Positions 12,624 through 21,735 of a stretch of DNA of 64,000 nucleotides are shown here, piece after piece (position 1 is the first letter of the stretch; each line of letters starts with the position of its first letter). A program made the translations under genes and the position numbers. This DNA is from Paraburkholderia phytofirmans PsJN (lineage in GTDB: Bacteria > Pseudomonadota > Gammaproteobacteria > Burkholderiales > Burkholderiaceae). The DNA is taken from positions 3,162,001 through 3,226,000 of the forward strand of contig NC_010676.1 of the NCBI RefSeq assembly GCF_000020125.1. Direction: 5' to 3'. The notes beneath the pieces are model-generated. The model did no database searches and was not told the origin of the DNA. It saw only the letters and a list, made by a program, of their open reading frames with translations.

Positions 12624-15475
12624 CCGTCCCGCGCTCCACGCTACGCCTCCAGTTCCATCGAGGCTTTACCTTCGACGATGCCGCGAAGCACGTCGACTAC
12701 TTCGCCGCGCTCGGCATCAGCCACGTGTACGCGTCGCCCATCACCACGGCCGAGCCGGGCTCGATGCACGGCTACGACACCGTCGACTACACCCAGGTCA
12801 GCGCCGAATGCGGCGGCGAGGCGGGTTTGAAGCGCCTCGTCGACAAATTGCGCGCGCACAACATGGGGCTGATCATCGACACGGTGCCGAACCACATGGG
12901 CGTCGGCGGATCGAGCAACGCGTGGTGGCTCGATATTCTCGAATGGGGCCGTCACAGCGCCTACGCGCGTCATTTCGACGTCGACTGGCATTCGCCGGAT
13001 CCCGCTTTGCGCGGCAAAGTGCTGCTGCCTACGCTCGGCGCTGCGTACGGTGAAGAACTCGCGGCAGGCCGCATCGCGCTGCATTTCGCGGCCGACATTG
13101 GGCGCTTTTATATCGGCTACGGTCCGCACGTCTTCCCGGTATGCCCGACCGATTACGCGTCGATCCTGCAAAGCGCCGACCGCGCCGATCTCAACGCGCT
13201 CGCCGAACGCTTCCACGGACTCACCACGCAGCCCACCGATCATCCGCGCGCCGCCGAAGGCCGCGACATGCTGCGCGAATTCGTCGCGCAAAACGGTGAC
13301 TCGGCGATCGAGATCGCGCTGCAGGCGTATTCTCCGGACGACCCGGTGACGCGTGACCGGCTGCATCGGCTGATCGAGCGGCAACACTTCCGCCTGGCGT
13401 GGTGGCGCACCGCGTCGGACGAAGTGAACTGGCGTCGTTTCTTCGACATATCTACGCTTGCCGGTGTGCGCGTGGAGCGGCCCGAAGTGTTCGAGGCCGT
13501 GCATGCGCTGCCTTTCCGTCTTTATCAGGAAGGCGTGGTGGACGGCTTGCGGATCGACCACGTCGACGGGCTCGCCGAGCCGCGTGAATACTGCCAGCGT
13601 TTGCGGCAGCGTCTAACGGAACTGCGCGACACCGCGCCGTATGTGGTGGTCGAAAAAATTCTCGGACGCGGCGAACCGCTGCGCGACGATTGGCCGGTAG
13701 ACGGCACGACCGGCTACGATTTCATGAGCGACGTGGGCGCGCTGCTGCACGATCCGGCCGGCGCCGAACCGCTCGCGCAAACGTGGACGGAACTGACCGG
13801 CCGCAGCCCGCGCTTTGCCGACGAGGCGCTGGTTGCGCGCCGCAAGATTCTCGCGGAAAACCTCTCCGCGGAACTCGACCGCGCGGCGCGCGCGTTGCAT
13901 CGCATCGCACGCGATTCGCTGGCCACGCGCGACTTCACGTTCACCACGCTGCGGCGTGTGCTGACCGAATTGGTCGTGCATTTTCCGGTGTATCGAATCT
14001 ATCCGCAGAACGGTCTGCGCAGCGCGGCGGATAACGTCTATTTCGACCAGGCTTTGGAGGGCGCAAGACAAACGCTTTCGCGCGCGGATCTCGTCGCGCT
14101 CGAGCGCGTGAACGCGTGGCTCGGCGGTAGCGCCGAAGAGGCGCCGCCCGGCCGCAGCGGCACACCCCAGCAAGGCCAGAACGGAGCGCCGGCGAGCCAT
14201 GCCGGTTCCGCGCGACGCACAGCGCAAACGCTGTTCTCGCAGTTGACCGCGCCGGTCGCCGCGAAGGCCGTCGAGGATACGGCGTGCTATCGCTATGGCC
14301 GGCTGTTGTCGCGCAACGAGGTCGGCTCGGACCCGGGCGAGTTCGCGTTGTCGGTCGAAGCGTTTCATGCAGCGAATCTGGAGCGCTCCCAGCGCTTTCC
14401 TCATGCGATGCTTGCGACCGCGACGCATGATCACAAACGTGGCGAAGACGTGCGCGCACGGCTCGCCGTGTTGAGCGAGATCGCGCGCGACTGGAGCGCG
14501 ACGTTGCGCGCATGGTCCACATTGAACGCGCCGAATCGTCGGGCGCTGGATGGCAAATCCGTTAGCAGCGTCGGCCAGGACACGAGCTACGACTGGGCAC
14601 CCGGCCCCGCCGCCGAAGCGATGCTCTATCAAACGCTGGTGGGCTGCTGGCCACCCGATCTTCAACCCGACGACGAAGCCGGCGTGAAGGAATTGGCCGA
14701 GCGCGTCGCGCAATGGCAGTTGAAGGCGTTGCGCGAAGCCAAGCTGCAAACCAACTGGCTCGCGCCCGACGAAGCGTACGAGGCCGCCTGTCGCGATTTC
14801 CTGTTCGACATCCTCGCGCCGCAACGGCGTGACGGTTTCCTGAAAGAGTTGTCTGCGTTCGTGGCGCGAATCGGGCGCGCCGGTGCACTCAACAGTTTGC
14901 AGCAGACGGTTCTGCGGCTGGCATCGCCTGGGATTCCCGATCTTTATCAGGGCACCGAGTTGTGGGACTTCAGTCTGGTCGATCCGGACAATCGCCGGCC
15001 CGTCGATTTCGCCAAACGCGAGGCATGGCTCGTGCAAACACCGCCGTCGGAATTTCTGCCAGGCTGGCGCGACGGACGTGTGAAGCTCGCGGTGGTGCAG
15101 CGCGTGCTCGCGTTGCGAGCGCATTTGCCGGAGTTGCTGAGTCAGGGCGAATATCTGCCGCTCACGGTGCGCGGTAAGCACGCGTCGAGTGTGATCGCGT
15201 TTGCACGGCGGCATGGCAATGCGTGGGCCGTGGTGGTGGCGAGCCGGCTCGCGGCCGGATTGCTCGGCGAGGAAGGCGACTTGCCAATGGTCGATCCGGC
15301 CAAATGGGGAGACACCGCGCTGGAGATGCCGGCGGATTTATCCGCGAGAGCGCTGTTCGACTGGTTGAGTCCCGCCGCGCCGAAGGTGGATGAGAACGGT
15401 CTGCTGTATCTGCGCGATGCGCTGGGTGCAATGCCGATCGCGGTGTTGGTGGAGGATGGCGTGCCGCGCGGTTGA
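12620..15475 (+). CDS. treY: malto-oligosyltrehalose synthase
   Basis: 951 residues, within the usual range for long TreY proteins. GH13_26: it begins directly with the barrel (STLRLQFHRGFTFDDAAKHV). Asp313 in GLRIDHVDGLAEP is the nucleophile, Glu345 in VVVEKILGRGEPL the acid/base, and ATATHDHKRGEDVRARL carries Asp604. It isomerises the reducing-end alpha-1,4 bond of malto-oligosaccharides to alpha,alpha-1,1, giving the substrate of TreZ. A Ser/Gly/Pro-rich insertion (~510-535) looks like a flexible loop. It is the last gene of the operon, overlaps malQ by 4 bp and is followed by an intrinsic terminator. Confidence 0.96.
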   Translation: MTVPRSTLRLQFHRGFTFDDAAKHVDYFAALGISHVYASPITTAEPGSMHGYDTVDYTQVSAECGGEAGLKRLVDKLRAHNMGLIIDTVPNHMGVGGSSNAWWLDILEWGRHSAYARHFDVDWHSPDPALRGKVLLPTLGAAYGEELAAGRIALHFAADIGRFYIGYGPHVFPVCPTDYASILQSADRADLNALAERFHGLTTQPTDHPRAAEGRDMLREFVAQNGDSAIEIALQAYSPDDPVTRDRLHRLIERQHFRLAWWRTASDEVNWRRFFDISTLAGVRVERPEVFEAVHALPFRLYQEGVVDGLRIDHVDGLAEPREYCQRLRQRLTELRDTAPYVVVEKILGRGEPLRDDWPVDGTTGYDFMSDVGALLHDPAGAEPLAQTWTELTGRSPRFADEALVARRKILAENLSAELDRAARALHRIARDSLATRDFTFTTLRRVLTELVVHFPVYRIYPQNGLRSAADNVYFDQALEGARQTLSRADLVALERVNAWLGGSAEEAPPGRSGTPQQGQNGAPASHAGSARRTAQTLFSQLTAPVAAKAVEDTACYRYGRLLSRNEVGSDPGEFALSVEAFHAANLERSQRFPHAMLATATHDHKRGEDVRARLAVLSEIARDWSATLRAWSTLNAPNRRALDGKSVSSVGQDTSYDWAPGPAAEAMLYQTLVGCWPPDLQPDDEAGVKELAERVAQWQLKALREAKLQTNWLAPDEAYEAACRDFLFDILAPQRRDGFLKELSAFVARIGRAGALNSLQQTVLRLASPGIPDLYQGTELWDFSLVDPDNRRPVDFAKREAWLVQTPPSEFLPGWRDGRVKLAVVQRVLALRAHLPELLSQGEYLPLTVRGKHASSVIAFARRHGNAWAVVVASRLAAGLLGEEGDLPMVDPAKWGDTALEMPADLSARALFDWLSPAAPKVDENGLLYLRDALGAMPIAVLVEDGVPRG

Positions 15476-15497
15476 TTTTTTAGTTTTGTGGGTGAAG

Positions 15498-15533
15498 GCG
15501 GTTGGAGCTTAAGGGTTCTAACCGCTTTTTTTT
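15498..15533 (+). terminator. intrinsic terminator of the glucan/trehalose operon
   Basis: An 11-bp stem (GCGGTTGGAGC paired with GTTCTAACCGC, two G-U wobbles) closes on a 6-nt loop TTAAGG and is followed by eight T. It starts about 23 bp after the treY stop. Confidence 0.85.
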
Positions 15534-15561
15534 CCCTAGTCGAATTGAGACATCGACATGC

Positions 15562-15840
15562 TGCGCTGCTCTGCTGTTCGACTTTCTCGAAGGCCAGGTC
15601 GATCGGGGCGATGAGGCGTGCACGCAGCACCAGTTGCGGCATCTGCAACTGACGCACTATTGCGTGAATGAACTCGGCGATATCCAGACCGAGCCGCCGG
15701 TGCACGGCGGCCTGACCGATACCGGCGTGCAAGTGAGACGCCGCTGCAATGCATTGGGGATCGTCGTCGATGTCGCGCACGGCACGTACGATCTGGTCAA
15801 GCGCGCGGCGGACACGTCGACCAGGCGGCCACGCAGCTTG
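15562..15840 (+). pseudogene. remnant of a membrane dipeptidase (peptidase M19-like) gene
   Basis: A ~90-codon stretch still reads clearly as the middle of an M19-type dipeptidase: LLFDFLEGQVDR, then LQLTHYCVNELGDIQTE, PVHGGLTDTGVQVRRRCNALG and IVVDVAHGTYDLVKRAA. Functional members are 300-400 residues long with an N-terminal metal-binding HxD and a C-terminal half. Neither is present: upstream is the treY terminator, and downstream the homology stops where the convergent permease gene begins. A Cys stands where an Arg is usual in THYRVNELGD. I infer a decayed gene truncated at both ends; a short expressed product cannot be excluded but would lack the active site. Confidence 0.75.
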
Positions 15841-15847
15841 ATCGAGG

Positions 15848-16570
15848 CTAGCGCCCCGCCGCCCAAAGCAGTGAAAGTCCAGACGACAACATCAAACCGT
15901 CGACGACCAGTTTGAAAGTCGATGGGCTCATCCGAACCACGATCGACCGCGCGGCAAACGAGCCGACCATCAATGCAGAGCCGGTGATCAAGCCGTCGAT
16001 CACCACATGCAACGGCAATGCGCCGAAATGATTGAAGACCGCGACTTTGGCGGCATAAACGGTCAGAGAGCCCGCCGCCTCGGTTGCCAGAAAAGCGCCC
16101 TTCACAAGGCCATAAGACATGAACACGGGCACGGTGATCGGTCCGGTGGACACGACGATTCCGGTGAGAAAACCCACTACGCCGCCGATCAAGGAAAGCT
16201 GCCACAACGAGAACTTGATATCCCGGCGCGCGAGCCAGCGCCGTGTGGGCACCATCGCGACGAAGAACAGGCCCAACGCAATTTCGACCGCGTGCGGCGG
16301 CAACGCAAGCAGCGTTCGCACACCCAGCGCCGCGCCCGGCACGGCCGTGACGCAGTAGGCGCCGCATGCGCGCCAGTCGATCTCGCGCCACCACGCGAGG
16401 ACCTTGCCGAAGTTGCCCATGATCGCGGCAATCGCCATGATCGGCACCGCTTGTTGCGGACCGAACAGCATCACGAGCACGGGCATTAGCATCATCGACG
16501 AGCCGGTGCCGACAACGCCGCTCAACGTGCCGGCCAGCAATCCGACGCACAGCACCAACAGATATCCCAT
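15848..16570 (-). CDS. TauE/SafE family sulfite/sulfur-compound exporter
   Basis: 240 residues, almost entirely hydrophobic, with about seven to eight membrane helices. It opens with LLVLCVGLLAGTLSGVVGTGSS and MMLMPVLVMLFGPQQAVPIMA, the glycine-rich first repeat of the TauE/SafE (DUF81) family, and the pseudo-repeat VGFLTGIVVSTGPITVPVF follows. The family transports sulfite, sulfoacetate and other anions across the inner membrane; the substrate here cannot be read from sequence. It is convergent with the dipeptidase remnant and lies ~60 bp downstream of the CorC-type gene on the same strand. Confidence 0.85.
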   Translation of the reverse strand: MGYLLVLCVGLLAGTLSGVVGTGSSMMLMPVLVMLFGPQQAVPIMAIAAIMGNFGKVLAWWREIDWRACGAYCVTAVPGAALGVRTLLALPPHAVEIALGLFFVAMVPTRRWLARRDIKFSLWQLSLIGGVVGFLTGIVVSTGPITVPVFMSYGLVKGAFLATEAAGSLTVYAAKVAVFNHFGALPLHVVIDGLITGSALMVGSFAARSIVVRMSPSTFKLVVDGLMLSSGLSLLWAAGR

Positions 16571-16629
16571 GTCGCCCTCAACGTGTGGACGACAATTCTA
16601 CCTGTGGCGTGCCGCGGCGCTATCGCGGC

Positions 16630-17994
16630 TCAACCACCTTCGTCGTCGAAGGTTTTCGGATAAACCCGCACGAGCACGATACGCGGCCCTTTCATTTTCT
16701 TGACCACGACGTCGAAGCGATCGAACTCGACTCGCTGCCCTTCGCTGGGCAGATCGTTAAGCGCCTGAATCACGAGGCCGCCGACCGATTCGGCCTTGCC
16801 TTCGTCGATGTCGATCCCCAACGCGCGTTCCAGCGACACCACCGGCAAGCTGCCCTTGCCCATCAAGGTGCCGTCGTCCATGCGCGTCCAGTCGGCGTCG
16901 CCCTGACGGAACTCGTCGTGGATCTGGCCCACCAGCGCGCCGAGCAGATTGTCGAGCGTCAGGAAACCGATAGGCTTCTCCCGCTTGTGGCCGACCAGCG
17001 CGAAGTGCGGCGCGCCCTTGCGGAAGCGGCGAAACAATTCGAGCGCCGGCATTTCCGGCGTGACGTATTGCACGGGCCGCGCGTATTTGGAGAGATCCTC
17101 GAGTGTGCTGCCCGCATGGCGGGCCAGCAGCAAGTCCTTCAAATGGATCATGCCGGCCACGCGCTCGCCGGACGCATCTTCGAACAGCGGATAACGGCTG
17201 AAGCGATGCCGCGCCACCACCTGCATGTTGTCGCGCAACGGCAAATCGCGGCGCAAGCCGATCATCTCGTAGGCCGGACGCATGAGGTCCGACACGGTCA
17301 TGCGCGAAAAATCGAGCGAGTGCGCGATCGTGTTCCACTCGTCCTGACTGTAGGCACCGTCGGCCGAACCCAGTTCCGTGGCGACGTTGGCGCGGCGGCC
17401 GCGCAGGATCAGCTTGAGTTCGTCAGTGGAGTAGTGCGAGTCGTGGCCGTGATCGGCGTCGAGCCCGGCGAGTTTAAGCACGGCGTTGGCGCTCGAATTG
17501 AGCACCCAGATTGCCGGATACATGGCCCAGTAAAAGCCGTAAAGCGGCGTGGCGGCCCAAAGCGAAACCTTTTCCGCCTCGCGAATGGCCAGCGACTTCG
17601 GCGCGAGTTCTCCCACGACGATGTGCAGGAAAGAAATGCACGAGAACGCGAAGAACAGCGAGATTCCGTGGATCAGCTTCTCCGATTCCACGCCGAGCAG
17701 GCTGAAGACCGGCGTGAGCAACTCCGCGAACGCGGGCTCGCCGATCCAGCCGAGCCCGAGCGACGCCAGTGTGATGCCGAGCTGGCAGGCGGACAGATAG
17801 GCGTCGAGACGCCCGTGCACCTTGGCCAGCAGACGCCCGCGCATGCCATGTTTGGCGGCAAGGCTTTGCACGCGCGTCTGCCGAAGTTTGACCAGACCGA
17901 ATTCAGCGGCAACAAAGAAGCCGTTGAGGGCAACGAGAAACAACGCACCGATAAGGGCGACGACCTGGATCAAAGCGAAAAGCTCCGGCAACAA
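16630..17994 (-). CDS. CNNM/CorC/HlyC-family inner-membrane protein
   Basis: About 454 residues. The N-terminal DUF21 (CNNM) transmembrane region (~1-190) contains ALFLVALNGFFVAAEFGLVKL and HIVVGELAPKSLAIREAEKV. It is followed by paired CBS domains (~205-330) and a C-terminal CorC/HlyC FAD-like domain ending in FDVVVKKMKGPRIVLVRVYPK. These proteins are linked to Mg/Co efflux or stress tolerance; 'hemolysin' is a historical label. No ATG precedes the first helix: a TGA lies just upstream, leaving TTG codons at 17997/17994 or an internal start, so the exact N-terminus is uncertain. It is the middle gene of a minus-strand trio with the kinase-like gene and the permease. Confidence 0.88.
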   Translation of the reverse strand: MLPELFALIQVVALIGALFLVALNGFFVAAEFGLVKLRQTRVQSLAAKHGMRGRLLAKVHGRLDAYLSACQLGITLASLGLGWIGEPAFAELLTPVFSLLGVESEKLIHGISLFFAFSCISFLHIVVGELAPKSLAIREAEKVSLWAATPLYGFYWAMYPAIWVLNSSANAVLKLAGLDADHGHDSHYSTDELKLILRGRRANVATELGSADGAYSQDEWNTIAHSLDFSRMTVSDLMRPAYEMIGLRRDLPLRDNMQVVARHRFSRYPLFEDASGERVAGMIHLKDLLLARHAGSTLEDLSKYARPVQYVTPEMPALELFRRFRKGAPHFALVGHKREKPIGFLTLDNLLGALVGQIHDEFRQGDADWTRMDDGTLMGKGSLPVVSLERALGIDIDEGKAESVGGLVIQALNDLPSEGQRVEFDRFDVVVKKMKGPRIVLVRVYPKTFDDEGG

Positions 17995-18066
17995 AAGTTG
18001 TCAGTATAGAGGGTGAAAGCTCGGTGAAATCTGAATCGCGCAAACGAAGTGGCTGAGCCGGACCGT

Positions 18067-18888
18067 TCACTTTGCCGCAGTTGCGCTCAATGGGATGCGA
18101 AGCGCGAGCGTGGCCATGTTGCCGCCGGCCGCGTCGCCGCCGGTTGCTTCGCCTTGCTCGAAACTGCCGCCGTGCGCTTCCGCGACGCGCTTGCACAACG
18201 CCAGCACCCACGCGATCCGTTTCGCTTCGCGCGGCTCGCAGGCCTGCTTGCGGGCAAACGCTTCGAGCACATGGGGCAAGGCGGGGTCCTGCAACGCAGT
18301 GCTGCTCGTGTCGTAGGCGAGACTGGCGTGCCATGCGCTCGTGTCGGCTTTCGTGTTCAGGACGACCGTGGTGCCCTGCGCGCTCGTTTCGACTGCGAAC
18401 GTCAGCATCAGCCAAAGCGCCGCAGCGAGGCGCTCGCGGTCGCCGTTGAGTTGCTCGGTGGCGAGTTGCGAGTCGAGCGTGACCTCCACGCCGCGCGTGC
18501 GAGCGAGGCCCGAGCGGACTTCTTCCACCGTTTCATCGAGTAAGGGATGCAGCGGGAACGACGCATAGTTCAGCGCCAGCGATTTGGTTTCGGCGCGCGT
18601 AGCGTCGACGATCGTCTCGAGCAACTTGACCTGCTGATCCACGCCATTGCGAATGCCGATGACGGCGCGCTGCGAGTTAGGGTCGCTCGCGTCGAGCTTG
18701 CGCTCCAGCACGTAAGCCCAGCTATGAATGGCATTCAACGGACCACGCAGATCATGCGACACCAGCGACAGCACATGGTCACGCATGAACAGCGCGGCTT
18801 CCGCGCGCAGATGCGCGGTGCGTTCGGATACGGTGAAGCCGGAAGGGACTGGCTTTTCGCCGGCAATTCCGGTTGAAGACGTTGTCAC
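18067..18888 (-). CDS. HisKA-containing histidine kinase-like protein with degenerate ATPase domain
   Basis: 273 residues from a GTG start preceded by GAGAGG. Residues ~30-95 are a HisKA dimerisation domain with an intact H-box (SLVSHDLRGPLNAIHSWAYV). The following HATPase-like half lacks the usual signatures. The N-box region reads LAAALWLMLTFAVETS without the conserved Asn. The G1 DxGxG position reads YDTSSTAL. The G2 GxGLGL position reads IAWVLALCKRV. Only the closing AEAHGGSFEQGE is family-like. There is no membrane helix or sensor domain, so it is cytosolic. It may be a pseudokinase, phosphatase or scaffold rather than an active kinase, and no partner regulator is adjacent. Confidence 0.75.
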   Translation of the reverse strand: MTTSSTGIAGEKPVPSGFTVSERTAHLRAEAALFMRDHVLSLVSHDLRGPLNAIHSWAYVLERKLDASDPNSQRAVIGIRNGVDQQVKLLETIVDATRAETKSLALNYASFPLHPLLDETVEEVRSGLARTRGVEVTLDSQLATEQLNGDRERLAAALWLMLTFAVETSAQGTTVVLNTKADTSAWHASLAYDTSSTALQDPALPHVLEAFARKQACEPREAKRIAWVLALCKRVAEAHGGSFEQGEATGGDAAGGNMATLALRIPLSATAAK

Positions 18889-19074
18889 GATCGAGCCCTC
18901 TCAGGCAGTTCACGATGATTGAAAGAAGCCCCATTATAGGCATGCCTTCCGGCGCGACCAGCCTGGCCGGACGGCCAACTGGTACGCAATCCGTGTGCCA
19001 CGCGGCAATGCTCGGCATGCGGCGCCAACACGCCTACAATGTCGGTTTTTACGTTTTGACCTGAGGAGCGACAT

Positions 19075-19416
19075 ATGTCGACTGTGACTACCGAATCCGG
19101 CTTGAAGTACGAAGACGTTGTTGAAGGCACCGGCGCCGAAGCAGTAGCCGGCAAGACCGTCAGCGTGCATTACACCGGCTGGCTGACCGATGGCCAGAAG
19201 TTCGACTCGAGCAAAGACCGCAATGACCCGTTCGCATTCGTGCTGGGCGGCGGCATGGTCATCAAGGGCTGGGACGAAGGCGTGCAGGGCATGAAGGTCG
19301 GCGGCACGCGCAAGCTGACCATCCCGCCGCAACTCGGCTACGGCGTGCGCGGCGCGGGCGGCGTGATTCCGCCGAACGCTACGCTTGTGTTCGAAGTCGA
19401 ATTGCTGGGCGTCTAA
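19075..19416 (+). CDS. FKBP-type peptidyl-prolyl cis-trans isomerase
   Basis: 113 residues, a single minimal FKBP domain: [20 protein letters not shown], then [22 protein letters not shown] and [31 protein letters not shown]. No signal peptide is present, so it is cytoplasmic. It catalyses proline isomerisation during folding. A good ribosome site (GAGGAG, in TGAGGAGCGACAT) precedes the ATG. It is only 32 bp upstream of an AraC-type gene on the same strand and may share its transcript. The gene upstream is divergent. Confidence 0.95.
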   Translation: MSTVTTESGLKYEDVVEGTGAEAVAGKTVSVHYTGWLTDGQKFDSSKDRNDPFAFVLGGGMVIKGWDEGVQGMKVGGTRKLTIPPQLGYGVRGAGGVIPPNATLVFEVELLGV

Positions 19417-19448
19417 GTTTTTCGCCGTCCTGTCACTGCGCACCGTCG

Positions 19449-20228
19449 ATGAGCCACGCCGCCGTTACCGCTCCTAGCGTTTCGCTGCGCCGCTACGGCA
19501 CGATCGAAGCGTCGGACGTGCACGACTTTCACCAGGTCGTGCTCGGGCTCGACGGCGCGATGGTGATGGCGGTGGAAGGTATCGCGCAACGCATCGACGC
19601 CGGCTCCGCCTGGCTCATCCCGGCAGGCGCGCGACACGATTACGCGGGCGTCGGCGAAAACCGGCAGTTGGTGCTCGATTTACCGGCCGCATCGCTGGCC
19701 GTGCCGGAGCGCTTGTTCGACCGCGCGCGGGCCGTCTGCGTGGAGGGCTCGCTTGCGCAACTCGTGCATCGCATCGCGGCGCACGCGACCGGCGGCGCGC
19801 TCGGCGACGATCTCGACTCACGGCGTTTTCATTGGGACGCAGCCGCGCGCCTCGGCGCTGCGTTGGTGGCCGACGCGGGCATTGCGGTCGGCGCACCGGC
19901 AGCCGGCGCCGGTCTCGACTTTGCGCGTATCGACCGCTGGTTGCGCGCGCATTTGTCGGAGCCTTTGCGGATCGCCGACCTCGCCGCGCATTGCGGCTTC
20001 GGCATGCGGCGCTTTCATCAGCTTTTTATCGAGGCCTTCGGTGAGACGCCGCATCGCTATTTGCAGCGGCTGCGGCTCGATACGTCGCTCACGCTGCTCG
20101 CCGATCCGCGCCGTTCGCTGACCGATATCGCGTTGGATATCGGCTTCGGCGATCAAAGCGCGTACACACACGCGTTCACGCGGCGTTTCGGGCTGGCGCC
20201 CGGTCAGTGGCGCGCATTGCGCCACTGA
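19449..20228 (+). CDS. AraC-family transcriptional regulator
   Basis: 259 residues. Residues ~1-135 form a cupin-like sensing domain (EASDVHDFHQVVLGLDGAM with a later His-rich strand). The C-terminal ~100 residues carry the two-helix-turn-helix AraC domain: LSEPLRIADLAAHCGFGMRR and RRSLTDIALDIGFGDQSAYT followed by FTRRFGLAPGQWRALR. The effector and targets cannot be read from the sequence. It directly follows the FKBP gene. The ~140 bp to the convergent metZ gene hold no convincing terminator. Confidence 0.9.
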   Translation: MSHAAVTAPSVSLRRYGTIEASDVHDFHQVVLGLDGAMVMAVEGIAQRIDAGSAWLIPAGARHDYAGVGENRQLVLDLPAASLAVPERLFDRARAVCVEGSLAQLVHRIAAHATGGALGDDLDSRRFHWDAAARLGAALVADAGIAVGAPAAGAGLDFARIDRWLRAHLSEPLRIADLAAHCGFGMRRFHQLFIEAFGETPHRYLQRLRLDTSLTLLADPRRSLTDIALDIGFGDQSAYTHAFTRRFGLAPGQWRALRH

Positions 20229-20366
20229 GTTTTCACGCGCTGGGTTTCATTGCAGTGAGTCGCGCCGCGTTGGCTTTATTGCTTCGTTGCGCGAGCCGCT
20301 TGAACGGAACGGCCCGCTTGTCCTGCTTCACCCATTCGTTCAAGCCCTCGCTCGAACCTGCTTCGC

Positions 20367-21557
20367 TCAACCCGCCAGACCGCGCTCCAGATCGCCGCGA
20401 ATATCGCCGGCGTTTTCCAGACCGACGGCAAGACGGATCAAGCCTTCGCTAATGCCCGCCGCCGCGCGCGCTTCCGGCGTCACGCGACCATGCGTGGTCG
20501 TAGCCGGATGCGTGATGGTGGTACGCGTATCGCCGAGGTTGCCGGTGATCGAGCAGATCTTCGTGTTGTCGATCACGCGCCAAGCATTCGCGCGCATCTG
20601 CTCCGGCGTGTCGCCCTTCAGTTCGAACGAGAGGATCGCGCCGCCCGCCTTCTGCTGACGCATGGCCAGCGCGTGCTGCGGATGCGATTCAAGCCCCGGA
20701 TAGAACACGCGATTCACGGCCGGATGCGCTTCCAGCCAGCGCGCGATTTCGAGCGCATTCGCCGACTGCTTTTCAACGCGCAGCGACAGCGTTTCCATAC
20801 CCTTGAGCAGCACCCATGCGTTGAACGCGGACAACGTCGGGCCGGCGCTGCGCACGAACGGGAACACCTTTTCCATGATGAACTGTTTCGAGCCGACCAG
20901 CGCGCCGCCGAGCACGCGACCCTGGCCGTCGAGGAACTTGGTGGCCGAATGCATCACGACGTCCGCGCCGAGCTTCAACGGCTGTTGCAAGGCCGGGCTG
21001 CAGAAACAGTTATCCACCACGAACAGTGCGTTGGACGCGTTGGCGATCTTGCTGATCGCTTCGATGTCGGCGACTTCGGTCAGCGGATTCGACGGCGTTT
21101 CGAGGAAGAACATCTTCGTCTCCGGACGCACGGCGTTTTTCCACGCGTCCAGATCGGTCGGATCGACGAACGTGGTCGTGATGCCGAACTTGCTGAAGAT
21201 CTGCGAGAACATGCCGAGCGTCGAACCGAACAGCGCCTGCGAGCTGACCAGATGGTCGCCCGCCTGCAACGTCGACATCACCACCGACATGATCGCGGCC
21301 ATGCCCGACGCCGTCGCCATGCAGGCTTCGCCGCCTTCGAGCGCGGCGAGACGATCCTGGAACATCGAGACGGTCGGGTTCGTGAAGCGCGAGTAGGTGT
21401 AGTTGTCTTCGGAATTCTTGAATTTTTCGGCCGCGTCGGCGGCGCTCTCGAACACGAAGCTCGAAGTCAGGAAAATCGCTTCCGAATGTTCGTTGAAGTC
21501 GCTGCGCACCGTGCCCGAGCGGACTGCCAGCGTGTCGAAGTTCAGGGAGTCGTCCAT
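20367..21557 (-). CDS. metZ: O-succinylhomoserine sulfhydrylase
   Basis: 396 residues from MDDSLNFDTLAVRSG. The frame can be opened at a TTG 18 bp earlier, but the ATG matches the family N-terminus. It is a Cys/Met-metabolism PLP enzyme: YSRFTNPTVSMFQDRLAALEG, FLETPSNPLTEVADI and the PLP lysine in HSATKFLDGQGRVLGG. The product is homocysteine from O-succinylhomoserine and sulfide. Close relatives are MetB and MetY; length and motif order favour MetZ. Upstream lie, in transcript order, a SAM-II-like aptamer, an intrinsic terminator and a perfect 19-bp hairpin, so expression is probably shut down by S-adenosylmethionine independently of purF. Confidence 0.92.
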   Translation of the reverse strand: MDDSLNFDTLAVRSGTVRSDFNEHSEAIFLTSSFVFESAADAAEKFKNSEDNYTYSRFTNPTVSMFQDRLAALEGGEACMATASGMAAIMSVVMSTLQAGDHLVSSQALFGSTLGMFSQIFSKFGITTTFVDPTDLDAWKNAVRPETKMFFLETPSNPLTEVADIEAISKIANASNALFVVDNCFCSPALQQPLKLGADVVMHSATKFLDGQGRVLGGALVGSKQFIMEKVFPFVRSAGPTLSAFNAWVLLKGMETLSLRVEKQSANALEIARWLEAHPAVNRVFYPGLESHPQHALAMRQQKAGGAILSFELKGDTPEQMRANAWRVIDNTKICSITGNLGDTRTTITHPATTTHGRVTPEARAAAGISEGLIRLAVGLENAGDIRGDLERGLAG

Positions 21558-21590
21558 GTTGGTTCTGGTTTCCAATGTTCCATGGCTGCG

Positions 21591-21635
21591 TTCGGCCTCT
21601 GCGGCTCACGTGCGAGGTGAGCCGCAGAGGCCGAA
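21591..21635 (-). repeat. perfect 19-bp inverted repeat in the metZ 5' leader
   Basis: Two perfectly complementary 19-base arms (21591-21609 and 21617-21635) flank a 7-base loop. In the metZ transcript this is a very stable hairpin ending 33 nt before the ATG. It has no T tract, so it is not a standard terminator. It lies after the leader terminator, and its role (mRNA stability, protein binding or translational control) is unknown. Confidence 0.85.
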
Positions 21636-21644
21636 CGGCAGCAA

Positions 21645-21681
21645 CAAAAAAGCCCGCTTTTGCGTCGGCATAAGCGGGCTT
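21645..21681 (-). terminator. intrinsic terminator between the SAM-II-like aptamer and metZ
   Basis: On the minus strand a perfect 10-bp stem (AAGCCCGCTT with AAGCGGGCTT) encloses a 12-nt loop and is followed by a run of T. It is ~55 nt after the riboswitch core and ~90 nt before metZ, the position expected for an attenuating expression platform. It could also terminate purF transcripts. Confidence 0.85.
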
Positions 21682-21735
21682 CATGTGCGGGGGAAAGCTG
21701 GAGCGGAGGTAGATGAATGCGGCTTTTCCACCATT

